A DNA stretch of 64,000 nucleotides from Nonlabens sp. Hel1_33_55 (lineage in GTDB: Bacteria; Bacteroidota; Bacteroidia; Flavobacteriales; Flavobacteriaceae), in assembly GCF_900101765.1 (NCBI RefSeq), contig NZ_LT627735.1, positions 1,364,001 through 1,428,000 of the forward strand, given 5' to 3'. The position numbers and the translations under genes were made by a program. The notes beneath the pieces are model-generated. The model saw only the letters and a program-made list of their open reading frames with translations, was not told the origin of the DNA and ran no database searches. Position 1 is the first letter of the stretch, and each line of letters begins with the position of its first letter. Positions 25,200 through 33,619 of the stretch are shown here, in pieces.

Positions 25200-25532
25200 T
25201 TAAAATCCAAGATCGCGTTCAATTTCTTCCATCTCAATGATATCTTCTGCTTCCTTCAAGGTTGGCACCACAATGATTTCATTGGGAATGTCACCTGATG
25301 GAATAGCATTGTTGATGATTATCAATGATTTCTTGTTCGCTCTATGCGTGTTGCTCAAGGTGAGAAAACACAACAAATCCTGCAAACTCATCTTGTCGTA
25401 TTTGAAAATGTCAATTACTAAATTGACGTCCATAAATTTATCATGAATGCGCGTCAAGAAATTAGCAAAGTCACAAACGTCGTCACGATCATCTTTTAAT
25501 AAGGTGTATTTATCGGTAATCTTACTGGTCAT
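25200..25532 (-). CDS. STAS-like domain protein
   Basis: A 110-residue single-domain protein with alternating strands and helices: YTLLKDD, then VNLVIDIFKYDKMSLQDLLCFL, then KKSLIIINNAI and EIIVVPTLKEAEDIIEMEEIERDLG. The pattern fits the STAS (anti-sigma-factor antagonist) fold. Flavobacterial relatives are sometimes labelled ribonuclease Z only because they sit beside rnz; no metallo-beta-lactamase motif is present. It overlaps the pyrB stop by 11 bases. Whether it has a phosphorylatable Ser is unclear. Confidence 0.65.
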   Translation of the reverse strand: MTSKITDKYTLLKDDRDDVCDFANFLTRIHDKFMDVNLVIDIFKYDKMSLQDLLCFLTLSNTHRANKKSLIIINNAIPSGDIPNEIIVVPTLKEAEDIIEMEEIERDLGF

Positions 25533-26460
25533 TATGCTGAATTTTTGAGGCTATTAAATACAATACCGCCATACGGATTGCTACCCCATTTTCTACTTGG
25601 TTTAATATAATGGCTTGATCTGAATCTGCCACTTCGCTCGTAATTTCTACACCGCGATTAATTGGTCCTGGGTGCATTATCACGATTTCCTTATCAAGGC
25701 TATCTAGAATCTCTCTTGTTACTCCGTACTGCTGGACATATTCACGAACGCTAGGGAAATAGGAAATATCCATACGCTCGTTTTGAACCCGCAGCATATT
25801 GGCTACATCGCACCATTCCAAAGCTTTTTTAAGGTTCAGTTCTACTTTCACACCTAGATCTGCAATATGACGCGGAATGAGCGTTGCTGGACCGCATACC
25901 ATCACTTCTGCTCCTAGTTTCTTGAGGCAATAGATATTTGACAATGCGACACGGCTATGCAATATATCGCCAACAATCACCACTTTCTTTCCGTCTAGGG
26001 TTCCCAGCTTTTCTCTGATGGAATAACTATCCAATAAAGCCTGTGTTGGATGCTCGTGGGCACCATCACCTGCATTGACTATTCTTGCGTTGACGTGTTT
26101 AGAAAGAAATACTCCTGCACCTGGATTGGGGTGGCGCATGACCACGATATCCACCTTCATGGCAAGAATGTTATTGACGGTATCAATAAGCGTTTCTCCT
26201 TTCTTGACAGAGCTTTGGGCGGCGCTAAAGTTGATCACATCTGCGCTCAAACGTTTTTCGGCTAGTTCAAAAGAGAGCTTTGTTCTTGTAGAATTTTCAA
26301 AAAAGAGATTTGCAATCGTGATATCTCTTAAAGATGGCACTTTCTTAATGGGTCGGTTTATGACTTCCTTGAACTGATCTGCAGTGTTATGGATCAATTG
26401 AATGTCCTCTGGTGTGAGGTATTGAATTCCCAATAAATGATCGACGCTTAAATGACTCAT
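25522..26460 (-). CDS. pyrB: Aspartate carbamoyltransferase, catalytic subunit
   Basis: This 312-residue enzyme joins carbamoyl phosphate and aspartate in the first pyrimidine-specific step. Diagnostic segments are FENSTRTKLSFE (carbamoyl-phosphate loop), SSVKKGETLIDT (80s loop), HEHPTQALLD, and HPGPINRGVEI (240s-loop region). No pyrI regulatory subunit follows, so the enzyme is probably an unregulated trimer. It overlaps pyrR upstream by four bases and the STAS-like gene downstream by 11, so translation is coupled. Confidence 0.97.
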   Translation of the reverse strand: MSHLSVDHLLGIQYLTPEDIQLIHNTADQFKEVINRPIKKVPSLRDITIANLFFENSTRTKLSFELAEKRLSADVINFSAAQSSVKKGETLIDTVNNILAMKVDIVVMRHPNPGAGVFLSKHVNARIVNAGDGAHEHPTQALLDSYSIREKLGTLDGKKVVIVGDILHSRVALSNIYCLKKLGAEVMVCGPATLIPRHIADLGVKVELNLKKALEWCDVANMLRVQNERMDISYFPSVREYVQQYGVTREILDSLDKEIVIMHPGPINRGVEITSEVADSDQAIILNQVENGVAIRMAVLYLIASKIQHNDQ

Positions 26461-27005
26461 TGATCTTTGCTTTTCAAAAGGTACACCAGGTCTTCATGTG
26501 CATTTTCTTTCCACATTACTTTTACTTTTTGGTTACCTATGGCGTCCACCTGACGGCCATTATAATCTGGTTGAATAGGTAAATGCCTGGAAAATCGTCT
26601 ATCTATAAGTGTCAGTAATTCAATGGTTTTAGGCCGGCCAAATGACTGCAAAGCCGTCAAAGCTGCACGTATGCTGCGACCTGTATATAAAACATCATCT
26701 ACAATGACCACGTCCTTTCCTTCAACGACAAAATCAATTTCAGTAGAATTTGCCTTGAGAGGTTCCTCACCACGACGGAAATCATCTCTATAAAAAGTGA
26801 TATCCAGAAGTCCTGTTCTAAGGTGCTTGATATTGTAATCAGATTCCAGCAGTGCCTTAAGTCTCTTCAACAGAAAAGTTCCTCGAGGTTGCAAACCTAT
26901 TAATGCTGTATTTTCAAAATTGCCGTGATTCTCAATAAGTTGACACGCCAGCCTGTGCAATATAATATCTATCTGGGCGGCGTTGAGAAGGACTTTTTGA
27001 CTCAT
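26457..27005 (-). CDS. pyrR: PyrR-type uracil phosphoribosyltransferase / pyr regulator
   Basis: A 182-residue protein with the PRPP-binding motif DVVIVDDVLYTGRSIRAAL and the PyrR-typical ALIGLQPRGTFLLKRL near the N-terminus. In Bacillus, PyrR binds pyr mRNA and causes attenuation when UMP is high, and has weak uracil phosphoribosyltransferase activity. It is the first gene of the pyrR-pyrB operon. The leader between the -7 box (27024-27031) and the ATG is too short for a PyrR attenuator, so regulation here, if any, must act elsewhere. Confidence 0.93.
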   Translation of the reverse strand: MSQKVLLNAAQIDIILHRLACQLIENHGNFENTALIGLQPRGTFLLKRLKALLESDYNIKHLRTGLLDITFYRDDFRRGEEPLKANSTEIDFVVEGKDVVIVDDVLYTGRSIRAALTALQSFGRPKTIELLTLIDRRFSRHLPIQPDYNGRQVDAIGNQKVKVMWKENAHEDLVYLLKSKDQ

Positions 27006-27023
27006 TGATACTGGTAAGGATTA

Positions 27024-27031
27024 CAAATATA
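27024..27031 (-). promoter_or_regulatory. -7 box of the pyrR-pyrB operon
   Basis: TATATTTG on the minus strand, about 18 bases before the pyrR ATG; no TTG at the ideal spacing. Confidence 0.55.
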
Positions 27032-27076
27032 AAGTATTTGATTAATGGATGGTTTATAGTGCTTGTGCAATTTTAA

Positions 27077-27125
27077 ATTAGGGATTAGGGATTAGGGATT
27101 AGGGGTTAGGGGTTAGGGGTTAGGG
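27077..27125 (+). repeat. G-rich 7-bp tandem repeat (GGGATTA x3, GGGGTTA x3)
   Basis: Seven G-runs of three or four separated by ATTA or TTA spacers, with a strict 7-base period from 27081. The plus strand meets the simple G-quadruplex rule. It lies upstream of the pyrR promoter in the pyrR-rpsA gap. It resembles telomere repeats only by chance of unit. Confidence 0.9.
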
Positions 27126-27185
27126 AAAAAGATATTTCAAAAGCTGACCAGTAAATAATCCATATCAAACTTGGGAAATAATGGT

Positions 27186-27206
27186 GGTATGTGGTATGTG
27201 GTATGT
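27186..27206 (+). repeat. GGTATGT tandem repeat, three copies
   Basis: Three exact 7-base units at 27186, 27193 and 27200, 60 bases after the G-rich tandem repeat; a second unrelated unit of the same length. Confidence 0.85.
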
Positions 27207-27258
27207 AAAAAAAATACTTTGATCAAAAACCGTCAATCTTATATCTAAAATTCGATTT

Positions 27259-27367
27259 GCGTTAGGGATCGAAGCGTAAATCCTTTTTGATACGGGCGCA
27301 TGCAATGCGCCGTAGCAAAAAGATTGCAGCGTAGAGCCCGACCGAGGCCTAAGCCGAGGGAACGCCC
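27259..27367 (+). repeat. REP-like extragenic element with long hairpin
   Basis: The element opens with GCGTTAGGGATCGAAGCG and closes with GAGGGAACGCCC, whose ends can pair (GCGTT with AACGC). Inside is a long imperfect hairpin (27280-27324) with core GGGCGCAT-GCA-ATGCGCC and outer TTTTTG/CAAAAA arms. I recall very similar elements with these conserved ends, and variable hairpins, scattered in flavobacterial genomes. An open reading frame across it is spurious. No gene is seen between 27006 and 27447. Confidence 0.65.
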
Positions 27368-27390
27368 AAATCATCACAAAAGTTTTCCAT

Positions 27391-27430
27391 AAAAAAATCC
27401 CTTGCCAACTCAATGACAAGGGATTTCTAA
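27391..27430 (-). terminator. Rho-independent terminator of rpsA
   Basis: Ten-base stem AAATCCCTTG/CAAGGGATTT (27395-27404 and 27417-27426) followed on the minus strand by a T run, 22 bases after the rpsA stop. Confidence 0.9.
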
Positions 27431-27447
27431 TTTATAAAAGTTGAAGA

Positions 27448-29376
27448 CTATTCTTCTTCTTTTGCTGCTTTCTTAGAAGCTTTCTTCTTTTTTGGTTCGG
27501 CTTTAGGAGCTTTACCTTCCATTCTGTCCTTCAATGCTTGAAGTTTAGAGTTGGCATCACCTAGGGTTGGCTTATCAGCTTCTTGTTGCTGCTTAGCTGC
27601 CGCCTTAACAATTTTTGCTTCCTCTTCTTTATGGATGACCATGTGAGAACCTACGACACGCTTGAATTCTTTGTTGAACTCAATGATCTCGATTTCGGCT
27701 TTCTCACCTTTACCAAGCTTGGATCCGTCTTCTTTCTCAAGGTGACGTGATGGAATGAATACGGTGATATCGTCGTTGAATTTAACAACAGCGCCTTTAT
27801 CTACCATTTCAGTGATTTCCACTTCATGCTTAGTTCCTAGACCAAATTCAGCCTCATATTTATCCCATGGATTATCCTTAGTCTGCTTGTGACCTAGAGA
27901 TAGTTTGCGACCGTTAACGTCTAGTTCAAGAACTACTACCTCTAACTTATCACCAACTGCACAGAATTCTGATGGGTGCTTGATTTTCTTAGTCCATGAA
28001 AGGTCAGAGATGTAAATCAATCCATCAACTCCTTCTTCCAATTCTACGAATACTCCAAAGTTAGTGAAGTTTCTCACGATACCTGTGTGGCGTGAACCTA
28101 CAGGATACTTAGTAGTAATGTCAGTCCATGGATCTTGTGAAAGTTGCTTCATACCTAGAGACATCTTGCGATCTTCTCTATCTACGGTAAGAACCTCTGC
28201 ATCGATAATGTCTCCTACTTTTACAAAGTCACCAGCACTTCTAAGGTGCGTTGACCATGACATTTCAGATACGTGAACAAGTCCTTCAACTCCTTCTTCT
28301 ACCTCTACAAATGCACCGTAATCTGCGATTACAACTACTTTTCCTTTCACCTTATCACCTGGCTTGATCTTGTCAGATAGAGCTTCCCATGGGTGTGGCT
28401 CTAATTGCTTAAGACCTAACTGGATACGTGACTTATCTTCATCAAAGTCAAGGATTACCACGTTAAGTGTCTGGTCTAGATCTACAACCTCATTAGGGTG
28501 GTTGATACGTGACCATGAAAGGTCAGTAATGTGAACTAGTCCATCAACACCACCTAGATCAACAAACACACCGTAAGAAGTGATGTTCTTCACAACACCT
28601 TCCAGTACTTGTCCTTTCTCTAGACGAGAGATAATTTCTTTTTTCTGCTCTTCAATATCTGCCTCAATAAGTGCTTTGTGCGATACAACAACGTTTTTGA
28701 ACTCGTGGTTGATTTTCACCACCTTGAATTCCATTGTTTTATCTACATATGCATCATAGTCGCGGATAGGCTTCACATCGATTTGCGATCCTGGAAGGAA
28801 CGCCTCGATACCAAATACGTCTACGATCATACCACCTTTAGTACGACATTTTACATACCCATTAACGATCTCACCAGTATCGTGTGCATTGTTGACACGC
28901 TCCCATGCTTTGATCAAACGAGCTTTACGGTGAGAAAGGATCAATTGTCCAGTCGCATCTTCACGCACGTCTACAAGTACCTCAACCTTGTCACCTACTT
29001 TTAGGTTAGGGTTGTAACGGAACTCGTTAAGGGAAATAACACCTTCTGATTTTGCATTGATGTCAATGATCGCGTCACGATCTGTCATCTTGATTACTTC
29101 ACCTTCAATAACATCAGTATCGATGGTATCTACAAAGTTCTCTGCAACAAGCTTTTCAAAAGCTTTGAGTTGGTCCTCATCTACTTTCTCGATTCCTTCA
29201 CTGTAACGTTCCCAGTCAAAGGTGTCAAGAAATTCTTGCGGATCCATTTTAGGTTTAACTTCTTTTTGAGTAGGTTCTTCAAGCGGAGTTTCTGCTTCTA
29301 CTCTGTCTGCAACCTGAGTTTCTGTAACACCATCCTGTGCTGCCTCAAGTTCTTGTTTTGTTGTTTCTTCAGCCAT
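27448..29376 (-). CDS. rpsA: 30S ribosomal protein S1
   Basis: A 642-residue protein with six S1 RNA-binding repeats starting near residues 60, 145, 255, 340, 427 and 512. Well preserved examples are GVVKNITSYGVFVDLGGVDG and GIVRNFTNFGVFVELEEGVDG. An acidic N-terminal extension of ~50 residues and a Lys/Ala-rich C-terminal tail are typical of Bacteroidota S1. S1 helps mRNAs bind the 30S subunit, which matters in this phylum where Shine-Dalgarno signals are rare. It is monocistronic with an almost ideal promoter (29498-29528). Confidence 0.97.
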   Translation of the reverse strand: MAEETTKQELEAAQDGVTETQVADRVEAETPLEEPTQKEVKPKMDPQEFLDTFDWERYSEGIEKVDEDQLKAFEKLVAENFVDTIDTDVIEGEVIKMTDRDAIIDINAKSEGVISLNEFRYNPNLKVGDKVEVLVDVREDATGQLILSHRKARLIKAWERVNNAHDTGEIVNGYVKCRTKGGMIVDVFGIEAFLPGSQIDVKPIRDYDAYVDKTMEFKVVKINHEFKNVVVSHKALIEADIEEQKKEIISRLEKGQVLEGVVKNITSYGVFVDLGGVDGLVHITDLSWSRINHPNEVVDLDQTLNVVILDFDEDKSRIQLGLKQLEPHPWEALSDKIKPGDKVKGKVVVIADYGAFVEVEEGVEGLVHVSEMSWSTHLRSAGDFVKVGDIIDAEVLTVDREDRKMSLGMKQLSQDPWTDITTKYPVGSRHTGIVRNFTNFGVFVELEEGVDGLIYISDLSWTKKIKHPSEFCAVGDKLEVVVLELDVNGRKLSLGHKQTKDNPWDKYEAEFGLGTKHEVEITEMVDKGAVVKFNDDITVFIPSRHLEKEDGSKLGKGEKAEIEIIEFNKEFKRVVGSHMVIHKEEEAKIVKAAAKQQQEADKPTLGDANSKLQALKDRMEGKAPKAEPKKKKASKKAAKEEE

Positions 29377-29497
29377 GTTTTGTTTGCTGATTAAAATTTG
29401 TATTCAAGGGTCTGCCGGAAACTTATAGAAACTCGCCAAGAAGATTTATATAAAGTTTTGATTCCCAAACGGTTTCCGTAATCTCGTTTTGGGCTTG

Positions 29498-29528
29498 CAA
29501 AAGTACGATCTTTTTTAATTTTATCCAA
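29498..29528 (-). promoter_or_regulatory. Bacteroidota-type promoter of rpsA
   Basis: On the minus strand TTG (29526-29528), 20 bases, then TACTTTTG (29498-29505). This is a full match to the phylum consensus. The leader to the ATG is about 115 bases, long enough for autogenous control of S1, though I could not assign a structure. Confidence 0.82.
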
Positions 29529-29561
29529 TATTGAGAGACTGTAAAGTGATGGTTTTGAGTT

Positions 29562-29577
29562 CGCTTTCGCGAAAGCA
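29562..29577. repeat. Highly iterated palindrome, copy 9 of 16 (intergenic)
   Basis: CGCTTTCGCGAAAGCA, the 14-bp core with the last base changed and AGTT on its left, between the divergent rpsA and DUF1801 genes. Confidence 0.93.
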
Positions 29578-29614
29578 GAATATTCTCATACTTTTATAAC
29601 AGATATCAATCTGT

Positions 29615-30073
29615 ATGACCTCAAAGGCAACCTCTCCAGAAGAATATATTAAAGAACTAACCGAAGATCGCAAAACACCAATGGAGCGTTTGCGTAACGT
29701 GATCCTTTCCAATTTACCAAATGGTTATGAAGAAACGATGAGCTATGGTATGATCGCCTATCAAGTGCCTCTTGCTAAATACCCTGAAGGCTATCATGCT
29801 GGTAAAGGACAGACGCCCTTGCCATTTATCAATCTCGCCTCGCAGAAAAATCATATCGCCTTATATCATATGGGAATCTACGCCAATCCACAAATACTGG
29901 ATTGGTTTAAGCAAGAGTACCCTGAACATGCCAAAACAAAACTGGATATGGGTAAGAGCTGCATCCGTTTCAAGAAAATGAATGATATTCCGTTTGATTT
30001 AATTGCAGAACTTTGTGGCAAGATTTCTGTGGAAGAATGGATCGAGACTTATGAAGAACAAATCAAGAGATAA
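29615..30073 (+). CDS. DUF1801 (YdhG/CyaY-like fold) protein
   Basis: A 152-residue cytoplasmic protein of the DUF1801 group. Typical features are the early SPEEYIKELTEDRKTPMERLRNVI helix, YEETMSYGMIAYQVP, then HIALYHMGIYANP and a late LDMGKSCIRFKKMNDIP strand. The fold relates to frataxin (CyaY), but no metal function is shown for this branch. It starts 37 bases after a palindrome copy and ends one base before the next lipoprotein ATG, so the two are probably co-transcribed. Confidence 0.82.
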   Translation: MTSKATSPEEYIKELTEDRKTPMERLRNVILSNLPNGYEETMSYGMIAYQVPLAKYPEGYHAGKGQTPLPFINLASQKNHIALYHMGIYANPQILDWFKQEYPEHAKTKLDMGKSCIRFKKMNDIPFDLIAELCGKISVEEWIETYEEQIKR

Positions 30074-30074
30074 T

Positions 30075-30575
30075 ATGTTTAAAAATGGATTAGTTGCCTT
30101 TTGCGGCATTTTACTTTTAGCATCCTGTAACGAGAAACCTGTGGTGATCGATGATCCTCGCAATCATCCAGAACTATATAAAAAAGTGGATACGGTGGAA
30201 CGCGTCAAAACGATGGAAGTTCTAAAACAAGATATTTATCTCAATGATCTAGATCCAGATGCAGGAATGGAAATCCAAAAGGATCAAATCAATATGTTCT
30301 ACAGATCTGAACAAGACAGCATTGATGACTATTATGACTATGTTGTGAATCAAGACTATAATGGAAAAAATTATGCAGATGAAGGCATTACCTATCTACA
30401 CCTGATACGCGGTGGTGATTCACTTCATTATGAGATTATCGCCAATAATAGAAATGTATTGCGCTTCAAATATCTAGAAGACAATAGCATCCATGAATTC
30501 TTTCCTGCAAAACGTCCGGGCAAGATGCCAGAGATATTTCCCAATGATGCTGATGATAGTGAGTTGGAGAATTAA
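30075..30575 (+). CDS. Lipoprotein of unknown function
   Basis: A 166-residue protein with a clean lipoprotein signal (ILLLASCNEKP, Cys about 16). The mature part is acidic and Tyr/Asp-rich, with DDYYDYVVNQDYNGKNYADEG and a C-terminal FFPAKRPGKMPEIFP. The ATG at 30075 is chosen because it gives the signal directly; a longer frame upstream overlaps the DUF1801 gene. I do not recognise the family. Confidence 0.65.
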   Translation: MFKNGLVAFCGILLLASCNEKPVVIDDPRNHPELYKKVDTVERVKTMEVLKQDIYLNDLDPDAGMEIQKDQINMFYRSEQDSIDDYYDYVVNQDYNGKNYADEGITYLHLIRGGDSLHYEIIANNRNVLRFKYLEDNSIHEFFPAKRPGKMPEIFPNDADDSELEN

Positions 30576-30629
30576 AAGCTACCAAACTTTTAAAACAAAA
30601 ATCTTAATATCGTCGAATAGCCTTAACTA

Positions 30630-31664
30630 ATGAAAAGAAGATTTCTACTTGTACTATTGATTTTAATCATTGCTTCTTGTAAAGAGTCTAAAAAAACAAG
30701 TGTAAGAGACCAATTTGAATTGTCAGTTACCGCTAAAAATTTTCCAGATAGCACTAAAGTTGTTTTGTATAATAGAGATATCGATAAAAACATTGATTCC
30801 ACTTTTGTGATTAATGAAAATTTTAAATTATCTGGAAAGATTGATTTACCATCATTGAGTTATTTAGACTTTTACGATAAGAATGGAAAGCATCTTGATC
30901 CTTATAAGTATTTCTTTTTGGAAAATGATATCATTTCAATTACAGGTGAATATTCTAACTTTTTAAATGCAACAGTTGAAGGATCAAATCAAACAGATCT
31001 TTTGACCAAGTTTGATTCTATATCTGCAAACAGTAAAGAGTCAGACAGATTATCTAAAGAGATTAACTTTCTGTACTCGAATGCCAATAACCAGATGACC
31101 TTGAGTCAATTACTATATAAAAAGAAACAGATCTCCAAAGACAGCCTGCTGTTATTTTATGGCAGGTTAGATCCAACTAATTCAAACTCGCCGAAAGGTC
31201 AAGAGTTACTGGCTTATGCAAAATTAAATGACTTAAAAATTGGCGATAAGTTCAGAGATATTACTGGAAACGACCTTAAAGGAAACCAACATAAATTATC
31301 TGATTATCAAGGTAAAGTTGTTTTGTTAGATTTTTGGGGAACTGGCTGTATTCCCTGTAGGTCACAGAATAAAAAAGAGTTCCCTATATTAATTGATAAG
31401 TATGGTGATGATTTTGTTATGATCAGCTATTCTCTTGATACGAATCAAATTGGATGGGAACAATCCAGCGAAGAGGATAAAATTTCTTGGCTGAATATTT
31501 CAGACCTACATGGAGTGAATGGAGAAAATGCAAAAAAATATTCAGTTCAGGCTCTACCCAATAGTTTTTTGATTGATCAAAACGGAATTATAGTAAAATC
31601 ATTTCTTGGTTATAGGAAAGGATCCATTGAAATCGAGGAAGAAATTGAAAAACTTTTGAGATAG
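30630..31664 (+). CDS. TlpA-like thiol-disulfide oxidoreductase lipoprotein
   Basis: A 344-residue lipoprotein (lipobox IIASC). Residues ~30-130 look like the DUF4369 domain often found before Bacteroidota thioredoxins (TKVVLYNRDIDKNIDSTFVI). The C-terminal ~140 residues form an AhpC/TSA-Redoxin-type thioredoxin domain with LKGNQHKLSDYQGKVVLLDFWGTGC and the redox pair Cys-Ile-Pro-Cys, then the cis-Pro loop QALPNSFLID. It probably keeps thiols reduced in periplasmic or outer-membrane proteins. AT content is higher than in the neighbours. Confidence 0.85.
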   Translation: MKRRFLLVLLILIIASCKESKKTSVRDQFELSVTAKNFPDSTKVVLYNRDIDKNIDSTFVINENFKLSGKIDLPSLSYLDFYDKNGKHLDPYKYFFLENDIISITGEYSNFLNATVEGSNQTDLLTKFDSISANSKESDRLSKEINFLYSNANNQMTLSQLLYKKKQISKDSLLLFYGRLDPTNSNSPKGQELLAYAKLNDLKIGDKFRDITGNDLKGNQHKLSDYQGKVVLLDFWGTGCIPCRSQNKKEFPILIDKYGDDFVMISYSLDTNQIGWEQSSEEDKISWLNISDLHGVNGENAKKYSVQALPNSFLIDQNGIIVKSFLGYRKGSIEIEEEIEKLLR

Positions 31665-31722
31665 AAATACCAGACAAGCTAGTTACTTGAATATTCACAC
31701 ACCTGATGATTCATTTGAAGTT

Positions 31723-32415
31723 CTATTTGCTCAATTCTTCCTTTGCCCAATGCAACAATGTATCAAACTGTTCATCACGATCCATATGACTAGTATCTAA
31801 CAGCAACGCATCTTCTGCTTGAACTAGTGGGCTATCCTCACGATTAGAATCAATATGATCACGCTCGATGACATTTTTGAGCACGTCATCATACTCAACT
31901 TTGTCACCACGTTTTTTGAGTTCATCATAACGTCGTTTGGCTCGCTCATCAGCTGCTGCGGTCATGAACACTTTTAATTCGGCATTTGGGAAGACTACGG
32001 TTCCTATGTCGCGGCCATCCATGACCACGCCTTTCTCTGCTCCCATTTTTTGCTGCTGTTCCACGAGTTTGGAACGCACGGTAGACACCTCGGCTATTTT
32101 GCTGACCACATTGCTTACCTTAAGTGTTCTGATTTCCTTTTCAATGTTTTTGCCATTGAGACAGACTTCGTTATTTCCGTTTTCTGGATTACGCTCAAAA
32201 GTGATGGTAATATCCTTGAGTCGATCCTCCAATTTTGTAGTGTCCAGAATGCCGTTGTTTATTAAGCTTTCGCGTAAAGCGAAAAAAGAAACCGCACGAT
32301 ACATCGCACCGGTATCGACATAAAGGTAACCTAACTCTTGTGCGAGTTGCTTTGCAGCAGTACTTTTTCCCGTACTGGAATGGCCATCAATGGCAATGGT
32401 AATTTTACGTTGCAT
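31723..32415 (-). CDS. cmk: Cytidylate kinase
   Basis: A 230-residue enzyme converting CMP and dCMP to diphosphates with ATP. The Walker A loop is GHSSTGKST (residues 11-19), followed by YVDTGAMYRA, the LNGKNIEKEIRT CMP-binding insert and VVMDGRDIGTVVFPNAELKVFMTA with the LID region RRYDELKKRG. The ATG at 32415 is used, which places it directly after porQ on the same strand. A degenerate palindrome (one-base insertion) lies near 32264-32281. Confidence 0.96.
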   Translation of the reverse strand: MQRKITIAIDGHSSTGKSTAAKQLAQELGYLYVDTGAMYRAVSFFALRESLINNGILDTTKLEDRLKDITITFERNPENGNNEVCLNGKNIEKEIRTLKVSNVVSKIAEVSTVRSKLVEQQQKMGAEKGVVMDGRDIGTVVFPNAELKVFMTAAADERAKRRYDELKKRGDKVEYDDVLKNVIERDHIDSNREDSPLVQAEDALLLDTSHMDRDEQFDTLLHWAKEELSK

Positions 32416-32416
32416 A

Positions 32417-33439
32417 TTATTGCAAGTTAACATTTACACCTATAAAACTGGTGTGTGATGCGAGACTATACCGAGAATGTGAATAGCTAAATCGTAATTT
32501 TCTGATCTTTAAAGAGAACCCAGCGCTCAAACCTGAGAAGGCTCGAGTGTCCTGAATCCGCAATTCCTCTGCCCTACGGAAACTGTATCCCAATCGCAAC
32601 TGGAAATCGTCTTCTGGAAAAATCTCAACTCCCAACACGGTATGGCGCAGCGCATTATTAAAAAAACTAGGGTCGTCTTCAATCACGTTACCATCAAGAT
32701 CGCGTTGAGCATTAGCGCTGTTTGAAAATGCAATATCCCATTGCTGTAAATTCTCTAAAGTCACGTGCAACCGAAGTGGCAAAGTGCGCATCGTATTTGA
32801 AAAACCTAACGCTATTTCTAAAGGCAGGTCTTCATAAACTTCATTGTAGGCAGTAAACTGGGTTCCCAAATTGCGAACGACCAGCGCTCCACGTATGGCC
32901 TTTTCTTCATCATAGTATAAAAGACCCAAATCCACGGCGCCACCTAGCGAGGTGAAATTCTCCAGCTGTGAACTGATCAATTTTGCGTTAATACCGACAA
33001 AAAAATCTGACCAAGGAATATTATACGCATAACCCAATGAAACGGCTACCTCATTACCGCCAAATTCGCCTGTAGAATTTCCCTGCTCATCAAACCCGTC
33101 AAATTTTCCGTAGTTAAGATAGGTCACACCAGCATGAAAAGTTTGCAAATGTCGGTCCCAGGTATATGCATAGGCTGCTGTACCATAGTTGACATCTCCC
33201 AAATAATTCACATAGTTTACCTGGAGCTGGTTATCCATTTTGGCATTGATGGTAGCTGGATTGTAAATGGCAGTGGTTGGATCATAGCCTACTGCGGTAA
33301 GCACGCGACCGCCTAGTGCTGCTTGCTTAGTACCAGAAACTAGGTTGAGGAATTGATACGTCGCCTCACCACCTATCTGCCCATTGCAAATTGCAGCCAT
33401 GGATAGCATTGTAAGTAAAACGATATAATGGTGACGCAT
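32417..33439 (-). CDS. porQ: Type IX secretion system protein PorQ
   Basis: A 340-residue outer-membrane protein with signal peptide (ending near CNGQ). The opening GGEATYQFLNLVSGTKQAALGGRVLTAVGYDPTTAIYNPA is the PorQ/PorV-like beta-barrel start, and the rest shows alternating amphipathic strands to the end. PorQ belongs to the type IX secretion apparatus of Bacteroidota, which exports proteins with C-terminal sorting domains such as gliding adhesins. It lies one base upstream of cmk, a pairing I recall from other flavobacteria. Confidence 0.9.
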   Translation of the reverse strand: MRHHYIVLLTMLSMAAICNGQIGGEATYQFLNLVSGTKQAALGGRVLTAVGYDPTTAIYNPATINAKMDNQLQVNYVNYLGDVNYGTAAYAYTWDRHLQTFHAGVTYLNYGKFDGFDEQGNSTGEFGGNEVAVSLGYAYNIPWSDFFVGINAKLISSQLENFTSLGGAVDLGLLYYDEEKAIRGALVVRNLGTQFTAYNEVYEDLPLEIALGFSNTMRTLPLRLHVTLENLQQWDIAFSNSANAQRDLDGNVIEDDPSFFNNALRHTVLGVEIFPEDDFQLRLGYSFRRAEELRIQDTRAFSGLSAGFSLKIRKLRFSYSHSRYSLASHTSFIGVNVNLQ

Positions 33440-33534
33440 TAACGGTTGTGAATTGCAATATCTAAACGACTGCAAGTTTAATTTATTTTTGATGGGTCTT
33501 AAAGTGGTTGTGATTATTTGTTGGTTGATGGTAT

Positions 33535-33550
33535 CGCTTTCGCGAAAGCT
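33535..33550. repeat. Highly iterated palindrome, copy 10 of 16 (intergenic)
   Basis: CGCTTTCGCGAAAGCT, the 14-bp core with the last base changed, between divergent porQ and a membrane-protein gene. Confidence 0.93.
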
Positions 33551-33619
33551 TAGTCGCCAAAACCAAATGAAAAATCTCTAAAATAGCGACCTGATCAAAG
33601 TATTCTGAAATTAAAATTT

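Noticed and set aside
27077..27125. Telomere-like TTAGGG repeats
   Set aside because: The unit changes from GGGATTA to GGGGTTA within 50 bases, and the site is an ordinary intergenic region of what appears to be a circular chromosome.
27165..27419. An 84-codon open frame on the minus strand between pyrR and rpsA
   Set aside because: It runs through a tandem repeat, the REP-like hairpin and the rpsA terminator, and its translation has no domain or signal; it is chance coding across repeats.
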